A program made the translations under genes and the position numbers. The notes below the pieces were generated by a model that did no database searches, was not told the DNA's origin, and was given only the letters and a program-made list of their open reading frames with translations. 64,000 bases of DNA from Pseudoalteromonas sp. (GTDB lineage: Bacteria; Pseudomonadota; Gammaproteobacteria; Enterobacterales; Alteromonadaceae), in contig NZ_JAGYIU010000003.1 in the NCBI RefSeq assembly GCF_018402495.1, positions 124,001-188,000 of the forward strand, read 5' to 3'. Below, in pieces: positions 1-9,956 of this stretch (position 1 is the first letter of the stretch; every line of letters starts with the position of its first letter).

Positions 1-2
1 CC

Positions 3-161
3 ACACTTTTAGTACTTAGCAAAAATGGAGAAGCATTGTACGAAAAAATAACGCCACAGGCATTGCAATGGGAGCAAGCATTATTAAGCTGTCTGTCGAA
101 TGATGAACAACACCAGCTAATCGCTATTTTTGAAAAGTTAAAAAATAAATTACAGGCATAA
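3..161 (+). CDS. MarR-family transcriptional regulator, C-terminal part
   Basis: Only the last 52 codons are inside the window, and the frame is open from base 3 to a TAA. The segment LSKNGEALYEKITPQALQWE followed by a CLSNDEQHQL helix matches the usual end of MarR-type winged-helix regulators, where the wing ends with L-T-x-x-G-x-x-L and a dimerisation helix follows. The DNA-binding helix itself lies left of the window, so neither the target nor the ligand can be inferred. A hairpin terminator follows the stop at once. The family call is an inference from a short tail and could be wrong. Confidence 0.55.
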   Translation, partial: TLLVLSKNGEALYEKITPQALQWEQALLSCLSNDEQHQLIAIFEKLKNKLQA

Positions 162-184
162 AAAAGCCCACAATGTGGGCTTTT
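161..184. terminator. Bidirectional hairpin terminator
   Basis: Arms aaaagcccaca and tgtgggctttt are near-perfectly complementary around a very short loop, with A and T runs on either side. It sits between the MarR-type gene (plus) and the TonB receptor (minus), which converge here, so it can end both transcripts. Confidence 0.8.
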
Positions 185-209
185 GAATACACTAATTTAA
201 TTAATCAAA

Positions 210-3200
210 TTAGAAGGTGTAACGAACACCTACACGCATTTCCCATAATGACGCACCAGTTTGCACTGAAGTATTTGCGTTATTACCGTTAAAGCCTGAG
301 TAAACGTAACGACCTTGGTCATCTAAAGATGTTGATATCATGCTTGCGCCAACGAAAGGACCTTTCTTAAGTACGCCCCAGTCATCATTTAGCATATTTG
401 TAAGGTTGTCGATTACGAAGAATGCTTCACCTTTATGGCCTTCCATAAAGCCTGGTAATTCTTGTGTAATCTTAAAGTTAAACTTAACAAACCAATCTGA
501 ATTTTGTTGGTTACGGCCTGCAATTTCACCGCGTTTAAGCCCTTCAGAAGCAATGAAGTCGTTAAACTCATTGATTTCATCAGCCGACATGTCGTAAACA
601 ACGTTTGGATCGTTTTCAAGTGGAACGTAAAGTAATTGACGGCTACCATTCCAGCTATCATCACCCCAGACACTGTCACTTCTATTATATGTAAAGCTGT
701 AAGGTAGGCCTTTATATGCTTCACCGTAAAGGTTAAAGCGTGTTTCAAAGCCGTCTACAAACTCATGCTTGTAACCAAGCGTCATAGTAAAACGATGCGG
801 AATTTCATAATCTGAAGATGCAACACCAGGGTTACCAGGGTTTGAAAGCGCGATGTTACCGTAGTTAGAACCTGCGGTAGAGCTAGTCATTGGATTTACA
901 TCGTCTGCATCAGTGTATGCATAACCAAAGCTAAAGTTAATACCATTGTCATACATTTTACTGATTGCAGCAGAGATAACTGAAGCATCACCACTGTTAC
1001 CACTTACGTTGGTAAGTAGTAAATCACCACTGCGACCATCGATTTCTTCATAAATAGGGCGGCCATCAAAAGTGGTCTCGCCGCTATCTTGAAGTGAAAT
1101 ATCACGCATTACTGCAGCATCTTTTTTCTTTGAGTATAAGTAATCTAAAGAGATTACGTACTCGTCTTCAGTTGTGTATGTAGCACCAAGTGAGTATTTC
1201 CACTCTGAAGGAATTTCGAAATCAGGGTCTACAGCATTAACTGTTGCATCGCCTACGCCAATTTCAGTATTTGCAACAATATCGAACATTTCTTGAGGTA
1301 CGTCAAAACCAGGGGTACCGCCATTTACGTTAGCTGTATTAAATAAATCTACACCACGAAGCTGTGTACTAATATTTGTAATACCGTCGTTAGAGTATGA
1401 GTTAGATAGCCAAACGTTAGGGTTACCACCAGAGAACAAGCCTAGACCAGCACGCACTTCAAGTTCATCTGTTGCATACCACTGAAAACCAACACGTGGT
1501 TGCAGTAAGTCAATACCATCAAATGTTGCTTGGTTACTGTAACCGTAGCGGTTAGTGAAGTTTTGGTTAAAATTAGGAACATCGTCGCTTGTGTACTTAT
1601 CATAACGTAGACCAAACTGAATTGTTGCGTCTAAGTCAGAGAATGCGTATTCATCTTGAACGTAGAAAGTATGCTGAGCATATGAAAAACTAGCCGCTGC
1701 ATCATTTGGATCATTTGTACCAGCCGCATTGTTGTAGTAAATACGGTCAGCTATACCAGCTTCAAAAGCATCGATACCACTAGTGCCTGCATCATTGTCA
1801 TTGAAGAAGCGCCATTCACCTTGCGTATGCTGAACAAATAAGTTGAATACAGAAAGTTCCTCAAACTCATAGCCAGCAGTAATAGTGTGTTGGTCTAAGT
1901 AGTAAGTACCAGCAACTTTAAATGTAGTTGTGTCGTAATCTAAATCGTTTGATTGACGAGAATCATCTGGGCCAATGAATACAGTACCACCTTTAGGCGT
2001 ACTAATTTGCATTTCACCAAAACTACTTGCAGCGTCTAATGATTGAACAGTGGCATCTAGTTCTGATTTACCTAAACGAACTTCAGTAGAAAAATCATCT
2101 GACCAATCAGAATATACAGAACCAATAATTGAGGTAAACTCTGCGCTTTGATCATAGAAGTGGTTTGATAATGAAACGCGGCTAGAACCTGTGTCCGACT
2201 GAGAAATTGTATTACCGTCGTTGTAGTTATAAATTAAGTTTGCACGGTGATTTTCGTTGATGTTCCAATCTAGTTTTACTAAGATTTTTTCATCTTCAAC
2301 AGGCATACTAGAAGGCATACCACCTACATCGTAACCGTATAGAGATTGGGCAATATCCGTAATACGAGTAATATCGTCAGCTGTTACGCTGCCAGTGTTT
2401 AAACCGTCGTAGTTAAACTGGCGGACACCTTCAAACTTTTCGTAAGAAGTAAATAGGAATAATGTGTCTTCAACTAAAGGTAAGCCAACGTTGAAACCGT
2501 AACGTTTTTCAGTGTAGTCACCGTTATCAACGTCGTTGCCTTCAATCTTGTCGCCTTTCATTGAGTCGCTAGTGTAATCGTAGAATACGCCACCATGAAT
2601 GTCGTTGCCACCAGACTTTGTTACAGCATTAATGTTACACGATGTAAAACCACCGTATTGCACGTCAAATGGAGCTAGTTCAGCTGAAACCTGTTCAATT
2701 GAATCAAAAGAGAATGGTGCGCGAATAGTAGGATAACCATTAGAGCTTAAGCCAAAGTTGTCGTTCATGCGAACGCCGTCAAGTGTTAAGCTGTTGTAAC
2801 GAGGATTACCACCGCCACAGTTTATTGAACCACGGCTGTCATCAATTGTAATACGCGGGTCAATACGAATAATATCTTTTAAATCGCGGTTAATAGCGGG
2901 TTGATTTTCAAGATCGCTTAACGTAAATGTAGATGCAGGGCCTGTGCCGCCAGACATAGCACTAATTGGAGCACCTGTTACTACTATTTGTTCCATATTT
3001 GATTGCGGTTCAAGTGAAACATTTACAGGGTAGTCGCTACCAATGTTCAAAATAATATTATTGAACTCTTGGTCAGCGTAGATGTCTGAGTCTACGATTA
3101 CTTTATAAGGGCCACCAACACGAAGACCTTTAGCAGTAAAGTAACCGGCGTCATTTACTTGTGTAGTTTTAACAGAACCTGAAGGAACGTGTAAAATAGT

Positions 3201-3350
3201 AATTTTAGTTCCTGCAGCGGGGTTACCGTTTGGTCCCATTATTTGACCTTTAATTGCAGAGGTAGTTTCGTTTGCAATTGCTGCACCACTTACACCAACA
3301 CATGCTGCAATAGCAAGTGATAGTGCTGTTTTGCGAAGTTGAAATTTCAT
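210..3350 (-). CDS. Oar-like TonB-dependent outer-membrane receptor (first of two)
   Basis: This 1046-residue outer-membrane protein has a signal peptide (about 1-26, cleavage after AAIA), a carboxypeptidase-regulatory-like beta-sandwich (about 30-105), a plug domain (about 120-250, with LTLDGVRMND and NAVTKSGGND) and a long barrel ending in VGVRYTF with the expected terminal Phe. This architecture is that of Oar-like receptors, which take up large or scarce substrates with TonB energy. Two plug cysteines, about 178 and 237, are absent from the neighbouring paralogue and could form a disulfide. It has its own 325-base upstream gap, so it is probably transcribed apart from the receptor at 3676. 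The substrate is unknown. Confidence 0.88.
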   Translation of the reverse strand: MKFQLRKTALSLAIAACVGVSGAAIANETTSAIKGQIMGPNGNPAAGTKITILHVPSGSVKTTQVNDAGYFTAKGLRVGGPYKVIVDSDIYADQEFNNIILNIGSDYPVNVSLEPQSNMEQIVVTGAPISAMSGGTGPASTFTLSDLENQPAINRDLKDIIRIDPRITIDDSRGSINCGGGNPRYNSLTLDGVRMNDNFGLSSNGYPTIRAPFSFDSIEQVSAELAPFDVQYGGFTSCNINAVTKSGGNDIHGGVFYDYTSDSMKGDKIEGNDVDNGDYTEKRYGFNVGLPLVEDTLFLFTSYEKFEGVRQFNYDGLNTGSVTADDITRITDIAQSLYGYDVGGMPSSMPVEDEKILVKLDWNINENHRANLIYNYNDGNTISQSDTGSSRVSLSNHFYDQSAEFTSIIGSVYSDWSDDFSTEVRLGKSELDATVQSLDAASSFGEMQISTPKGGTVFIGPDDSRQSNDLDYDTTTFKVAGTYYLDQHTITAGYEFEELSVFNLFVQHTQGEWRFFNDNDAGTSGIDAFEAGIADRIYYNNAAGTNDPNDAAASFSYAQHTFYVQDEYAFSDLDATIQFGLRYDKYTSDDVPNFNQNFTNRYGYSNQATFDGIDLLQPRVGFQWYATDELEVRAGLGLFSGGNPNVWLSNSYSNDGITNISTQLRGVDLFNTANVNGGTPGFDVPQEMFDIVANTEIGVGDATVNAVDPDFEIPSEWKYSLGATYTTEDEYVISLDYLYSKKKDAAVMRDISLQDSGETTFDGRPIYEEIDGRSGDLLLTNVSGNSGDASVISAAISKMYDNGINFSFGYAYTDADDVNPMTSSTAGSNYGNIALSNPGNPGVASSDYEIPHRFTMTLGYKHEFVDGFETRFNLYGEAYKGLPYSFTYNRSDSVWGDDSWNGSRQLLYVPLENDPNVVYDMSADEINEFNDFIASEGLKRGEIAGRNQQNSDWFVKFNFKITQELPGFMEGHKGEAFFVIDNLTNMLNDDWGVLKKGPFVGASMISTSLDDQGRYVYSGFNGNNANTSVQTGASLWEMRVGVRYTF

Positions 3351-3607
3351 TTTATTTTCCCGTGTAATTAAATAAACTTTTAATAGCTTTTTATTTTAAT
3401 TTTGAGTAAAGGGATCGAAAAATCCAATTAACCAAAATACTTACATAGTGTACCTCATTTGTTTGTTACAAATAAAATACAACTGTAATCATTTTATTAT
3501 AAAATACTTTATTCGCTAGTTTTAGCGTCATATCTTTGCCTTAATATTTTATTTATAGATAGTAAGTAGATTTTATGACAAACATATGAAAAGTTGTTTT
3601 TTTTTTA

Positions 3608-3642
3608 TAAAAAAGCCATTACATGCATGCAATGGCTTTTTT
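3608..3642. terminator. Hairpin terminator downstream of the second receptor
   Basis: Arms aaaaagccatt and aatggcttttt flank a small loop in which catgcatg is itself palindromic, and A/T runs lie on both sides. It lies 34 bases beyond the stop of the minus-strand receptor at 3676. The rest of the 3351-3675 gap is AT-rich and should hold the promoter of the receptor ending at 3350. I saw no other gene in it. Confidence 0.8.
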
Positions 3643-3675
3643 AATTTTATGAGTTTTTGATGTATAGGCTATGTA

Positions 3676-6600
3676 TTAAAACTTATAGCTAACACCAATT
3701 TTAGCTTGCCAAGCTGATGAACTAGTTTGATATTGGCTATAGTTGCGAACGTCAGCCCCATTATATCTACCGTTGATGATGTATCGTCCATCGTCATCTA
3801 ACCCAGCAAGGTCATAAACCGCTTGATCAGAGAAACCCAAACGTTTTTCAACACCCCAATCACTGTTCAGTAAGTTTGCAAAGTTATCAATCATTAAGTA
3901 AACCTCACCGCTATGACCTTCTGCAAAACCTGGGATTTCTTGTTTAATGCTAATGTCCATACTGGTAACCCATGGTTGTGTACCTGAATTGCGATCTAGA
4001 ATTTGACCACGTTCAGAAATACCCGCACGATTTAACAAGGTTTCAAGCTCTTCCCAAGATAATTCAGAACGATCCCAGTTTACGTTTGTATCATCTGGAC
4101 CGGTAGGAATATACGCTAAGTAAGCTGAACTTGAGTTAAAGTCACGTGAGTCGCCTAAATCCCCATTTCTGAACATTCCCATGGTGTAGCTAAATGGACG
4201 ACCAGAACGACGTTCAAAGTAAACATTAAACTTAGTTGCGTAGCCACTAAATAACTCAGTGTTATACGCTAAATTTACTTTAAAGCTATGTTCTACTTCA
4301 TATGCACCACGGGCAGCAAAGTCTTCATTACGGCTCTTTGTAGTGTTGTATTGGTAGTTGCTTTGCGCACGTGATGATGAGCCTATAGATGCTTCTGTTA
4401 CATCTTGGTGAGCATAACTTGCTGAAATATAAAGGCCATTTTCCCACTCTTTAGCAAGTGCTGTTGAAATAACTACAGAGCGACCGTCTTCAGCTGAGTT
4501 AGTCATTGCGATATCAAAGTTATCAGCTAAATCACCACTGTAAATACTTTCAAAGATAATACGTTCGCCATCAGCTGCTACACCTACAGGCTTAATAGCA
4601 GTGTTATGCCACACAGCCTCGTTTTCTTTTTTGTGATAAGCAATTTCTGCTTGCCATTTAAAGCCTTCACCTAGTAATTCAGAATCAAAGTCGTATTCAA
4701 AACCTAGTTGTGCACGAATGCTTGATGGTAGTTTAAAATTAGGGTCGACATAGTTTGTGCTACCTGCACCTTGAACTAAAGAGTCTTTTATAGCGCCCGG
4801 TACTTGAGTAATATCTGCTTGATTATTCGCATAATAATCGTCAATAGCACTTTGTGGTGCATCTACAAACGTAATGCCATCATTTTGGAATGAGTTATTG
4901 TACCAAACGTTCGGAATACCACCCTGGAAACGACCTACACCACCATTGACCGTTAATGCTTCAGTTGCGTAATACTTAAAGCCAATTCGCGGTAGAATGA
5001 TATCTAAGCCATCTAGGTTTTCTTGGTTGCTAAAGCCATAGGTGCTTAAAAAGTTTTCATTTAATGTTGGTTTATCGTTGGATGATAAACGTTCATAACG
5101 AACACCCGCCGTTACCTCTAAATCGTCACCAACATAAAAAGTATCTTCGACGTATAGCGCTAACTGATTACGAGTTGCATCGTAAGCAGTATCGTTTGGG
5201 TTATTTGTATAAGCATTACTGTAACTAAAGTCATACTCGTCTCTGAAGTTGCCTACTTCACGGTTTTCAAAACCATTAAAGCTATCAAATTCCCATGAAC
5301 CCAGTGAATTAGCAGCAAAAAGGTTGTATAAATTTAACGACTCATATTGCAAACCAAAGTTTATTTCATGCTCGTCCAATAAATAAGTGGCATCAAGAGA
5401 AAGTGTTAAATTTTCTGTCGCTGAGCTATTTGCATGGCGGAATTGGTCTGTTCCAAACTCATAAGAGGGACCCCGGAAGTATTCTTCAACTTTAACACTA
5501 CCAATATCAGAATTAGTTAAGCTTCTTGATGATACATCTTTGTATGCAATACCGATTTTAGTTGAAAAATCTTCGTTCCAATCTGAGTATAATTTGGTAG
5601 CAAAGTTGTTAAACTTGGTGGCGTATGTATAACGACTTGATGCAAACTGAACTGAGTTGCCACCAGTTCCGAAGTTTGTTTCATCTTTGTCATCTTGCCA
5701 TTGATAGGTAAAATCTAAACGATGATCATCAGTAATGTTCCAGCTTAACTTTACAAGTAATGTTTCGTTGGTATCTTTAGGGTCGCCACCAAGTGAGTCT
5801 GTTAAACCGTATTCGTCATTTAGAATGTTAAGAAAACGGTTATAGCTTTCTTCGCTTACATTATATTCGTTAGTGGCGCCTGAGCCTTCAAAGCCATAGT
5901 CCAAATCTAATTCACTTGACCACTTATTATAATTAACAAAGTAAAACAAAGTATCGTCAATAAGCGGGCCGCCAACATTAAAGCCATAGCGTTTTTCAGT
6001 TTGGTTAGGTTCTACTTGTTCAACAATATATGTACGGTGGCCATCGTCATCTAAAACAGGGCGGTTATCAGCAAATACTTGAGATATTCTGTCTACATCG
6101 CCTGCAATATCAGGAGTTGATGTTTCGTAAAAACCAGAAAATTTAAGTTCGTTAGTACCTGACTTAGTTACCGCGTTAATTGTACCACCACCAAAGTTAC
6201 CTTTAGAGGCTGAGAACGGAGAAACGTCAACAGAGATCTGCTCAATTGCATCAAGGGCTACTGGAGGTTGCGAAGTAGGGTAGCCGCCAAAACTTAAACC
6301 AAAGTCATCATTTTGGCCAATACCATCTACGGTTAAACCATTCGTACGTGGGTTACTGCCAGCAAAAGTAAGTTCGCCATTACCGTTAATGCTTGCAAGC
6401 GGGTTTAAACGCGCAATGTCTTTAATGTCGCGGTTAAAGCTAGGCATGTTATTAATGGTATCTTCACCAAAGGTGCTACTAGAACCACCTGATTGTTGTA
6501 CTATTTTATATCCAGATACTTCAATCTTTTCAATATTTAATGGTGCTAATTGTGACGTAAGTCGGTAAGTTTCACCTAGGTTTAAAAAGATATTTTCAAC

Positions 6601-6882
6601 CGTAGTATCGTTAAACGTATCAGAATCGATGATTACCGTGTAAGGCCCACCTACACGTAAACCGTTAGCAATGAAGGTACCACTTTCATTAGTGGTTAGT
6701 TCACTGATTGTACCGGTTGGTAAATGAACGACTTTAATTTTAACATTTGCCGCATTTGCACCTGAAGGCGTTGTAATTTTACCACGCATTGCAGATGAAG
6801 TGTCAGCGGCCATAGCACTTGCAGAAACACCCAGCGCTAAAATTACAGCGCCAGTTAATTTCGAAAGGCGAAGCTTGGTCAT
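3676..6882 (-). CDS. Oar-like TonB-dependent outer-membrane receptor (second of two)
   Basis: This 1068-residue protein is a paralogue of the receptor at 210-3350. It has a signal peptide (1-25, cleavage after SAMA), a carboxypeptidase-regulatory-like domain (about 28-105), a plug with LTVDGIGQNDDFGLS and INAVTKSGTNE, and a barrel ending in IGVSYKF. The plug lacks the two cysteines of its neighbour. The gene starts 43 bases after the S1/P1-type nuclease on the same strand with no terminator between, so the two are probably one operon. That makes breakdown products of nucleic acid, or the phosphate in them, a reasonable guess for its substrate. This link is inference from position only. Confidence 0.88.
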   Translation of the reverse strand: MTKLRLSKLTGAVILALGVSASAMAADTSSAMRGKITTPSGANAANVKIKVVHLPTGTISELTTNESGTFIANGLRVGGPYTVIIDSDTFNDTTVENIFLNLGETYRLTSQLAPLNIEKIEVSGYKIVQQSGGSSSTFGEDTINNMPSFNRDIKDIARLNPLASINGNGELTFAGSNPRTNGLTVDGIGQNDDFGLSFGGYPTSQPPVALDAIEQISVDVSPFSASKGNFGGGTINAVTKSGTNELKFSGFYETSTPDIAGDVDRISQVFADNRPVLDDDGHRTYIVEQVEPNQTEKRYGFNVGGPLIDDTLFYFVNYNKWSSELDLDYGFEGSGATNEYNVSEESYNRFLNILNDEYGLTDSLGGDPKDTNETLLVKLSWNITDDHRLDFTYQWQDDKDETNFGTGGNSVQFASSRYTYATKFNNFATKLYSDWNEDFSTKIGIAYKDVSSRSLTNSDIGSVKVEEYFRGPSYEFGTDQFRHANSSATENLTLSLDATYLLDEHEINFGLQYESLNLYNLFAANSLGSWEFDSFNGFENREVGNFRDEYDFSYSNAYTNNPNDTAYDATRNQLALYVEDTFYVGDDLEVTAGVRYERLSSNDKPTLNENFLSTYGFSNQENLDGLDIILPRIGFKYYATEALTVNGGVGRFQGGIPNVWYNNSFQNDGITFVDAPQSAIDDYYANNQADITQVPGAIKDSLVQGAGSTNYVDPNFKLPSSIRAQLGFEYDFDSELLGEGFKWQAEIAYHKKENEAVWHNTAIKPVGVAADGERIIFESIYSGDLADNFDIAMTNSAEDGRSVVISTALAKEWENGLYISASYAHQDVTEASIGSSSRAQSNYQYNTTKSRNEDFAARGAYEVEHSFKVNLAYNTELFSGYATKFNVYFERRSGRPFSYTMGMFRNGDLGDSRDFNSSSAYLAYIPTGPDDTNVNWDRSELSWEELETLLNRAGISERGQILDRNSGTQPWVTSMDISIKQEIPGFAEGHSGEVYLMIDNFANLLNSDWGVEKRLGFSDQAVYDLAGLDDDGRYIINGRYNGADVRNYSQYQTSSSAWQAKIGVSYKF

Positions 6883-6925
6883 AGTGTTGATTTCCCGTTT
6901 AGGTTATTTATGTTAGATACTGTGT

Positions 6926-7780
6926 TTATTTTGTTATTTTTAGTGTTAATGCTGTTTTTGACTGTTTGCTAGCAGGGTCAAATAATGTATTTAACAAGCC
7001 AGCTAAGCGAATTCCCGCTTGTTGCAAGCGCGTTTTCACAATAGGAGTGTTGTGGTAGATATAGCTGTAACTAATCTCTTGTTCGGTTGATTCATATATT
7101 TTTAAAGCCAGGTTATGTGACTCTTCAAGCCAGCTTGTTGGGGTACTTTGCAAATACTCACTAATTAGCTCGCTGTTGTTAGTATTTATAAATTGCGCGT
7201 ATTCAGTAAACGATAAATTTTCGTTCTCTACTAACTTAGTATCCCATAGGCTATGAAGGTTGGTTTGTTGGTTAAAAAAAGAAACTTCAATGCGATTACC
7301 GCCTCTATCTTCCGCTTTGCCTGCATGAAATGGTTGGTGGCTGTCACCGACTAAATGCACCAAAAAACGTAAACTAAACTGTTTAGCTGCAAGGCTTGAC
7401 TTTTCATCCTGTAACACTTGGATTGAATAGTGAATACCTTCTAATATGTTTGTTACTGATTCTTTGTGTTTAGTATGGTCATGGTTAAAACTAAAGGTCG
7501 CGTTTTCATCTGCATTAATATAGTGCCAACGAGATGATTTTTTTTGCCAAAACTCACCCGGTGCAGAGCGCATTTCATCAGGCCATGTTGAAATCTGAGC
7601 TAATGACTCGCCGTTAAGATAAGGAATTAACGCTGTTTTTGTGGTTTCGCTTATATGAGACTCGGCGATTTTACCGACTACACGATGCCCGTTTTGGCCC
7701 CACGCATTACAATCTGTGCTTGCAAATATTGCACTAATTAAAAGTGTGAAAGAAAGCGAATATTTTACATTTTTGTACAT
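6926..7780 (-). CDS. S1/P1-type zinc-dependent nuclease, secreted
   Basis: The 284-residue precursor has a signal peptide that ends so that the mature chain starts with Trp27, which is the first zinc ligand in P1 nuclease. The other ligand positions follow with P1 spacing: His32, Asp68, His86, His142, Asp146, His152, His176 and Asp180. Enzymes of this family cut single-stranded DNA and RNA and release 5'-nucleotides, and some act as 3'-nucleotidases. The protein should work in the periplasm or outside the cell. It lies just upstream of a TonB receptor on the same strand, and a UshA-type 5'-nucleotidase is encoded 2 kb away, so a nucleic-acid scavenging role fits the context. Confidence 0.9.
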   Translation of the reverse strand: MYKNVKYSLSFTLLISAIFASTDCNAWGQNGHRVVGKIAESHISETTKTALIPYLNGESLAQISTWPDEMRSAPGEFWQKKSSRWHYINADENATFSFNHDHTKHKESVTNILEGIHYSIQVLQDEKSSLAAKQFSLRFLVHLVGDSHQPFHAGKAEDRGGNRIEVSFFNQQTNLHSLWDTKLVENENLSFTEYAQFINTNNSELISEYLQSTPTSWLEESHNLALKIYESTEQEISYSYIYHNTPIVKTRLQQAGIRLAGLLNTLFDPASKQSKTALTLKITK

Positions 7781-7997
7781 TGAAGCATCCTAGTTAGTGT
7801 GACATTTATTTTGTAAACGCTGATAAGGTCAATTGTCCTCATTTTTAGGTTGGGAGAAAGGACTCAATAAAATTCACATTTTCTTGTTTAAAAGCTATAT
7901 TTATCAATGGTTTATTTTTAACAGGTAAAATTACCTATTGTAATAAGTAACTAAAATTGTTCAAATACACTATTACTTTAATTTTATCAGGTGTTTT

Positions 7998-8885
7998 TTG
8001 AATATTATTAGCTTAATGTTGCATAAAACAGCAATTGTTGCATTTGTGTTTATAGCGCTGTTACTTAGTTGGCTCGCAGGTCAAATAGTTGTGAGCGAAA
8101 AAGAGATAACATTCCCTGTGATGATAAAAACATCAACGACATGCCAAACAACGGCAACCGCTAATCAAAGTCAACTTATTGTATTTACACCTTCAAAATA
8201 CGCGGCTCAATTACTCTCTGAAAGTCTGTGCGATGATAAGGTGGTAGCAAAGCAATATGGCTCAGTTATTGGTTATTGGGGATATAGAACCGTGGATAGC
8301 TTGGAGTTTGTAGGTAAAGGTATTGCGGATTTAATTTTAGCAAAAAATAACATTATGGACGCGTTTAGGGCTGAATCTACTTACAATTATCAGCCAGTGG
8401 TGGGGTTTTCTGATTACACGGCGTTTTTTATTTCTTCTAAGGAGAAACCTCAGATCACTAAGCAATACTTTTTAGATAAAAAAATAGCCTTGCTGGATTA
8501 CCCAACTAGTCGTTCAGGGTATATTTTGCCTAAACAGACTTTTAAAGAGTTAGGCATTAACATTGCTCAGTTAGACATAACCTATGTAGGCTCACATAAT
8601 GAGTTGAGGGCATTACTGGCAAACGGCAAGGTAGACCTAATCGCTTCTTTTTGGAGAGAAAGTGATAGTGAGCGTTTTTCAAAAAATTATATTACTCCTA
8701 TCCGCAGTAATGTGGCAGGTACTCGTTGGTACTTAAAAATGCAGCATAACAATACCGATTTACTTTGTGCTGTTCAGTCTCATTTGTTGAGTATGTCTAA
8801 AGAGCAATCGTTTCGCTATTATCAAGATGTTGAGCCATTTTGGAACTGCGATAGCTACCCTGTTACTTTTAAAGGGGAGTTCTAA
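7998..8885 (+). CDS. PhnD-like periplasmic substrate-binding protein
   Basis: This 295-residue protein has one N-terminal membrane helix or uncleaved signal (about 8-30) followed by a periplasmic-binding-protein fold. The SPSKYAAQLL-like start, the block LVGSHNEL-like after a GYILPKQTF segment, and RALLANGKVDLIA are typical of the PhnD/type-2 family. The start is TTG at 7998, preceded by AGGTG at good spacing; an in-frame ATG at 8016 is the alternative. Its stop overlaps the start of the next gene by one base (TAATG), so the two are translationally coupled. No ABC permease or ATPase is next to it, so it is more likely a sensor partner than a transport component. The ligand is unknown. Confidence 0.6.
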   Translation: MNIISLMLHKTAIVAFVFIALLLSWLAGQIVVSEKEITFPVMIKTSTTCQTTATANQSQLIVFTPSKYAAQLLSESLCDDKVVAKQYGSVIGYWGYRTVDSLEFVGKGIADLILAKNNIMDAFRAESTYNYQPVVGFSDYTAFFISSKEKPQITKQYFLDKKIALLDYPTSRSGYILPKQTFKELGINIAQLDITYVGSHNELRALLANGKVDLIASFWRESDSERFSKNYITPIRSNVAGTRWYLKMQHNNTDLLCAVQSHLLSMSKEQSFRYYQDVEPFWNCDSYPVTFKGEF

Positions 8886-9829
8886 TGAGCAGAACGGTTA
8901 TAGGAATATGCTCTATTGTGTTGTTCCTAATTTTTTCATTAGTATTTTATTTTTCGACGATGCACAAACAAAAACAGGTAACTAAACTACAAATAATACA
9001 AATAGAAAAGCAAATAGCGTTAGATTTACCTTTGTTAGATTTATCAAATGAACTGCTCAAACATTCAGGTAATAAAACCGCACTACTTAATTATGTTCGA
9101 AAATTGAATACCTATATTGAAAAATCAGGTATTCAAGTTGTAACAATAGCGCCGCAGCATGAATTTAACTTATCTTTAAACCCCTCAGAGTTTATTCGAA
9201 AATTAACCAGTAATAATGGTGTTGTGGTTATTGTTTTAACTCTAAAACAACCTTATTTAACGCCCAGTGTAATGGCTATTCATTTTATGCTTTTTGTTCT
9301 TAGTGCATTACTTACGTATTTAATAAACCAAACGGTTATCACCCAAATTGACAAAAAACGGGTAATTCACGCGGAGTTAAATCCTATAGAGCCAAAATCA
9401 TTAACATTGACGATTAATTTAATAAATAAAACGTTATCAAGTAGTTTTTCCCCGGATCAACAGGTTGCTTTAGCAAATAAGCCCTTATGTTTTTATTTGG
9501 CGCTTGTTGAGTACTGCACTAACAACCCAGAGATTAAACTAAATCACAATAAAAATGTGCCGGAGGAACTAATTGATCTCGCAAATAAATATTTTTATCG
9601 TTTAGTAGAGCTGGGTCATACCATTAGAAAGCGACCAAACTTTAATAACAGCTTAGAAAAAACCTTAAGTGAAATACGCGCAGCACTTGATGATGTGCTA
9701 AATGATTGTCCAGAGCAAAAGGCGTTATATTACCCACCTAAAGCATTTGGTGAGGGCTCACGTTCACGAATGCACAGTTATGGATTAGCAAATGTAAGCC
9801 AAGGTAATATAGAAATAATAGGAAAGTAA
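8885..9829 (+). CDS. Unknown two-helix membrane protein coupled to the PhnD-like gene
   Basis: I do not recognise this 314-residue protein. It has a membrane helix at about 5-25, an extracytoplasmic part of about 100 residues, a second helix at about 130-150, and a cytoplasmic C-terminal half rich in helices with no enzymatic motif that I can see. The tail contains GEGSRSRMHSYG. The topology, with a periplasmic loop between two helices, resembles sensor proteins without a kinase domain. It starts on the TAATG overlap with the PhnD-like gene, so equal production and a shared complex are likely. A short noncoding stretch with a hairpin follows. Confidence 0.6.
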   Translation: MSRTVIGICSIVLFLIFSLVFYFSTMHKQKQVTKLQIIQIEKQIALDLPLLDLSNELLKHSGNKTALLNYVRKLNTYIEKSGIQVVTIAPQHEFNLSLNPSEFIRKLTSNNGVVVIVLTLKQPYLTPSVMAIHFMLFVLSALLTYLINQTVITQIDKKRVIHAELNPIEPKSLTLTINLINKTLSSSFSPDQQVALANKPLCFYLALVEYCTNNPEIKLNHNKNVPEELIDLANKYFYRLVELGHTIRKRPNFNNSLEKTLSEIRAALDDVLNDCPEQKALYYPPKAFGEGSRSRMHSYGLANVSQGNIEIIGK

Positions 9830-9906
9830 TCTTACAGTATGGCATTAAAAGGGCGGGTGTTAGCGTGAGGTATGTTTGGTGTAATCTAACTTAAATTAGC
9901 GAGGCG

Positions 9907-9940
9907 ATAAGGTGGCATTGATACATTAATGCCACCTTAT
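9907..9940. terminator. 13-base-pair hairpin between convergent genes
   Basis: The arms ataaggtggcatt and aatgccaccttat are perfectly complementary around an 8-base loop. It lies between the plus-strand unknown membrane gene and the minus-strand ushA-like gene. The T-run after it is weak, so it could be a terminator or an mRNA-protecting hairpin. Confidence 0.6.
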
Positions 9941-9956
9941 AATTGTTTAGAACAGG

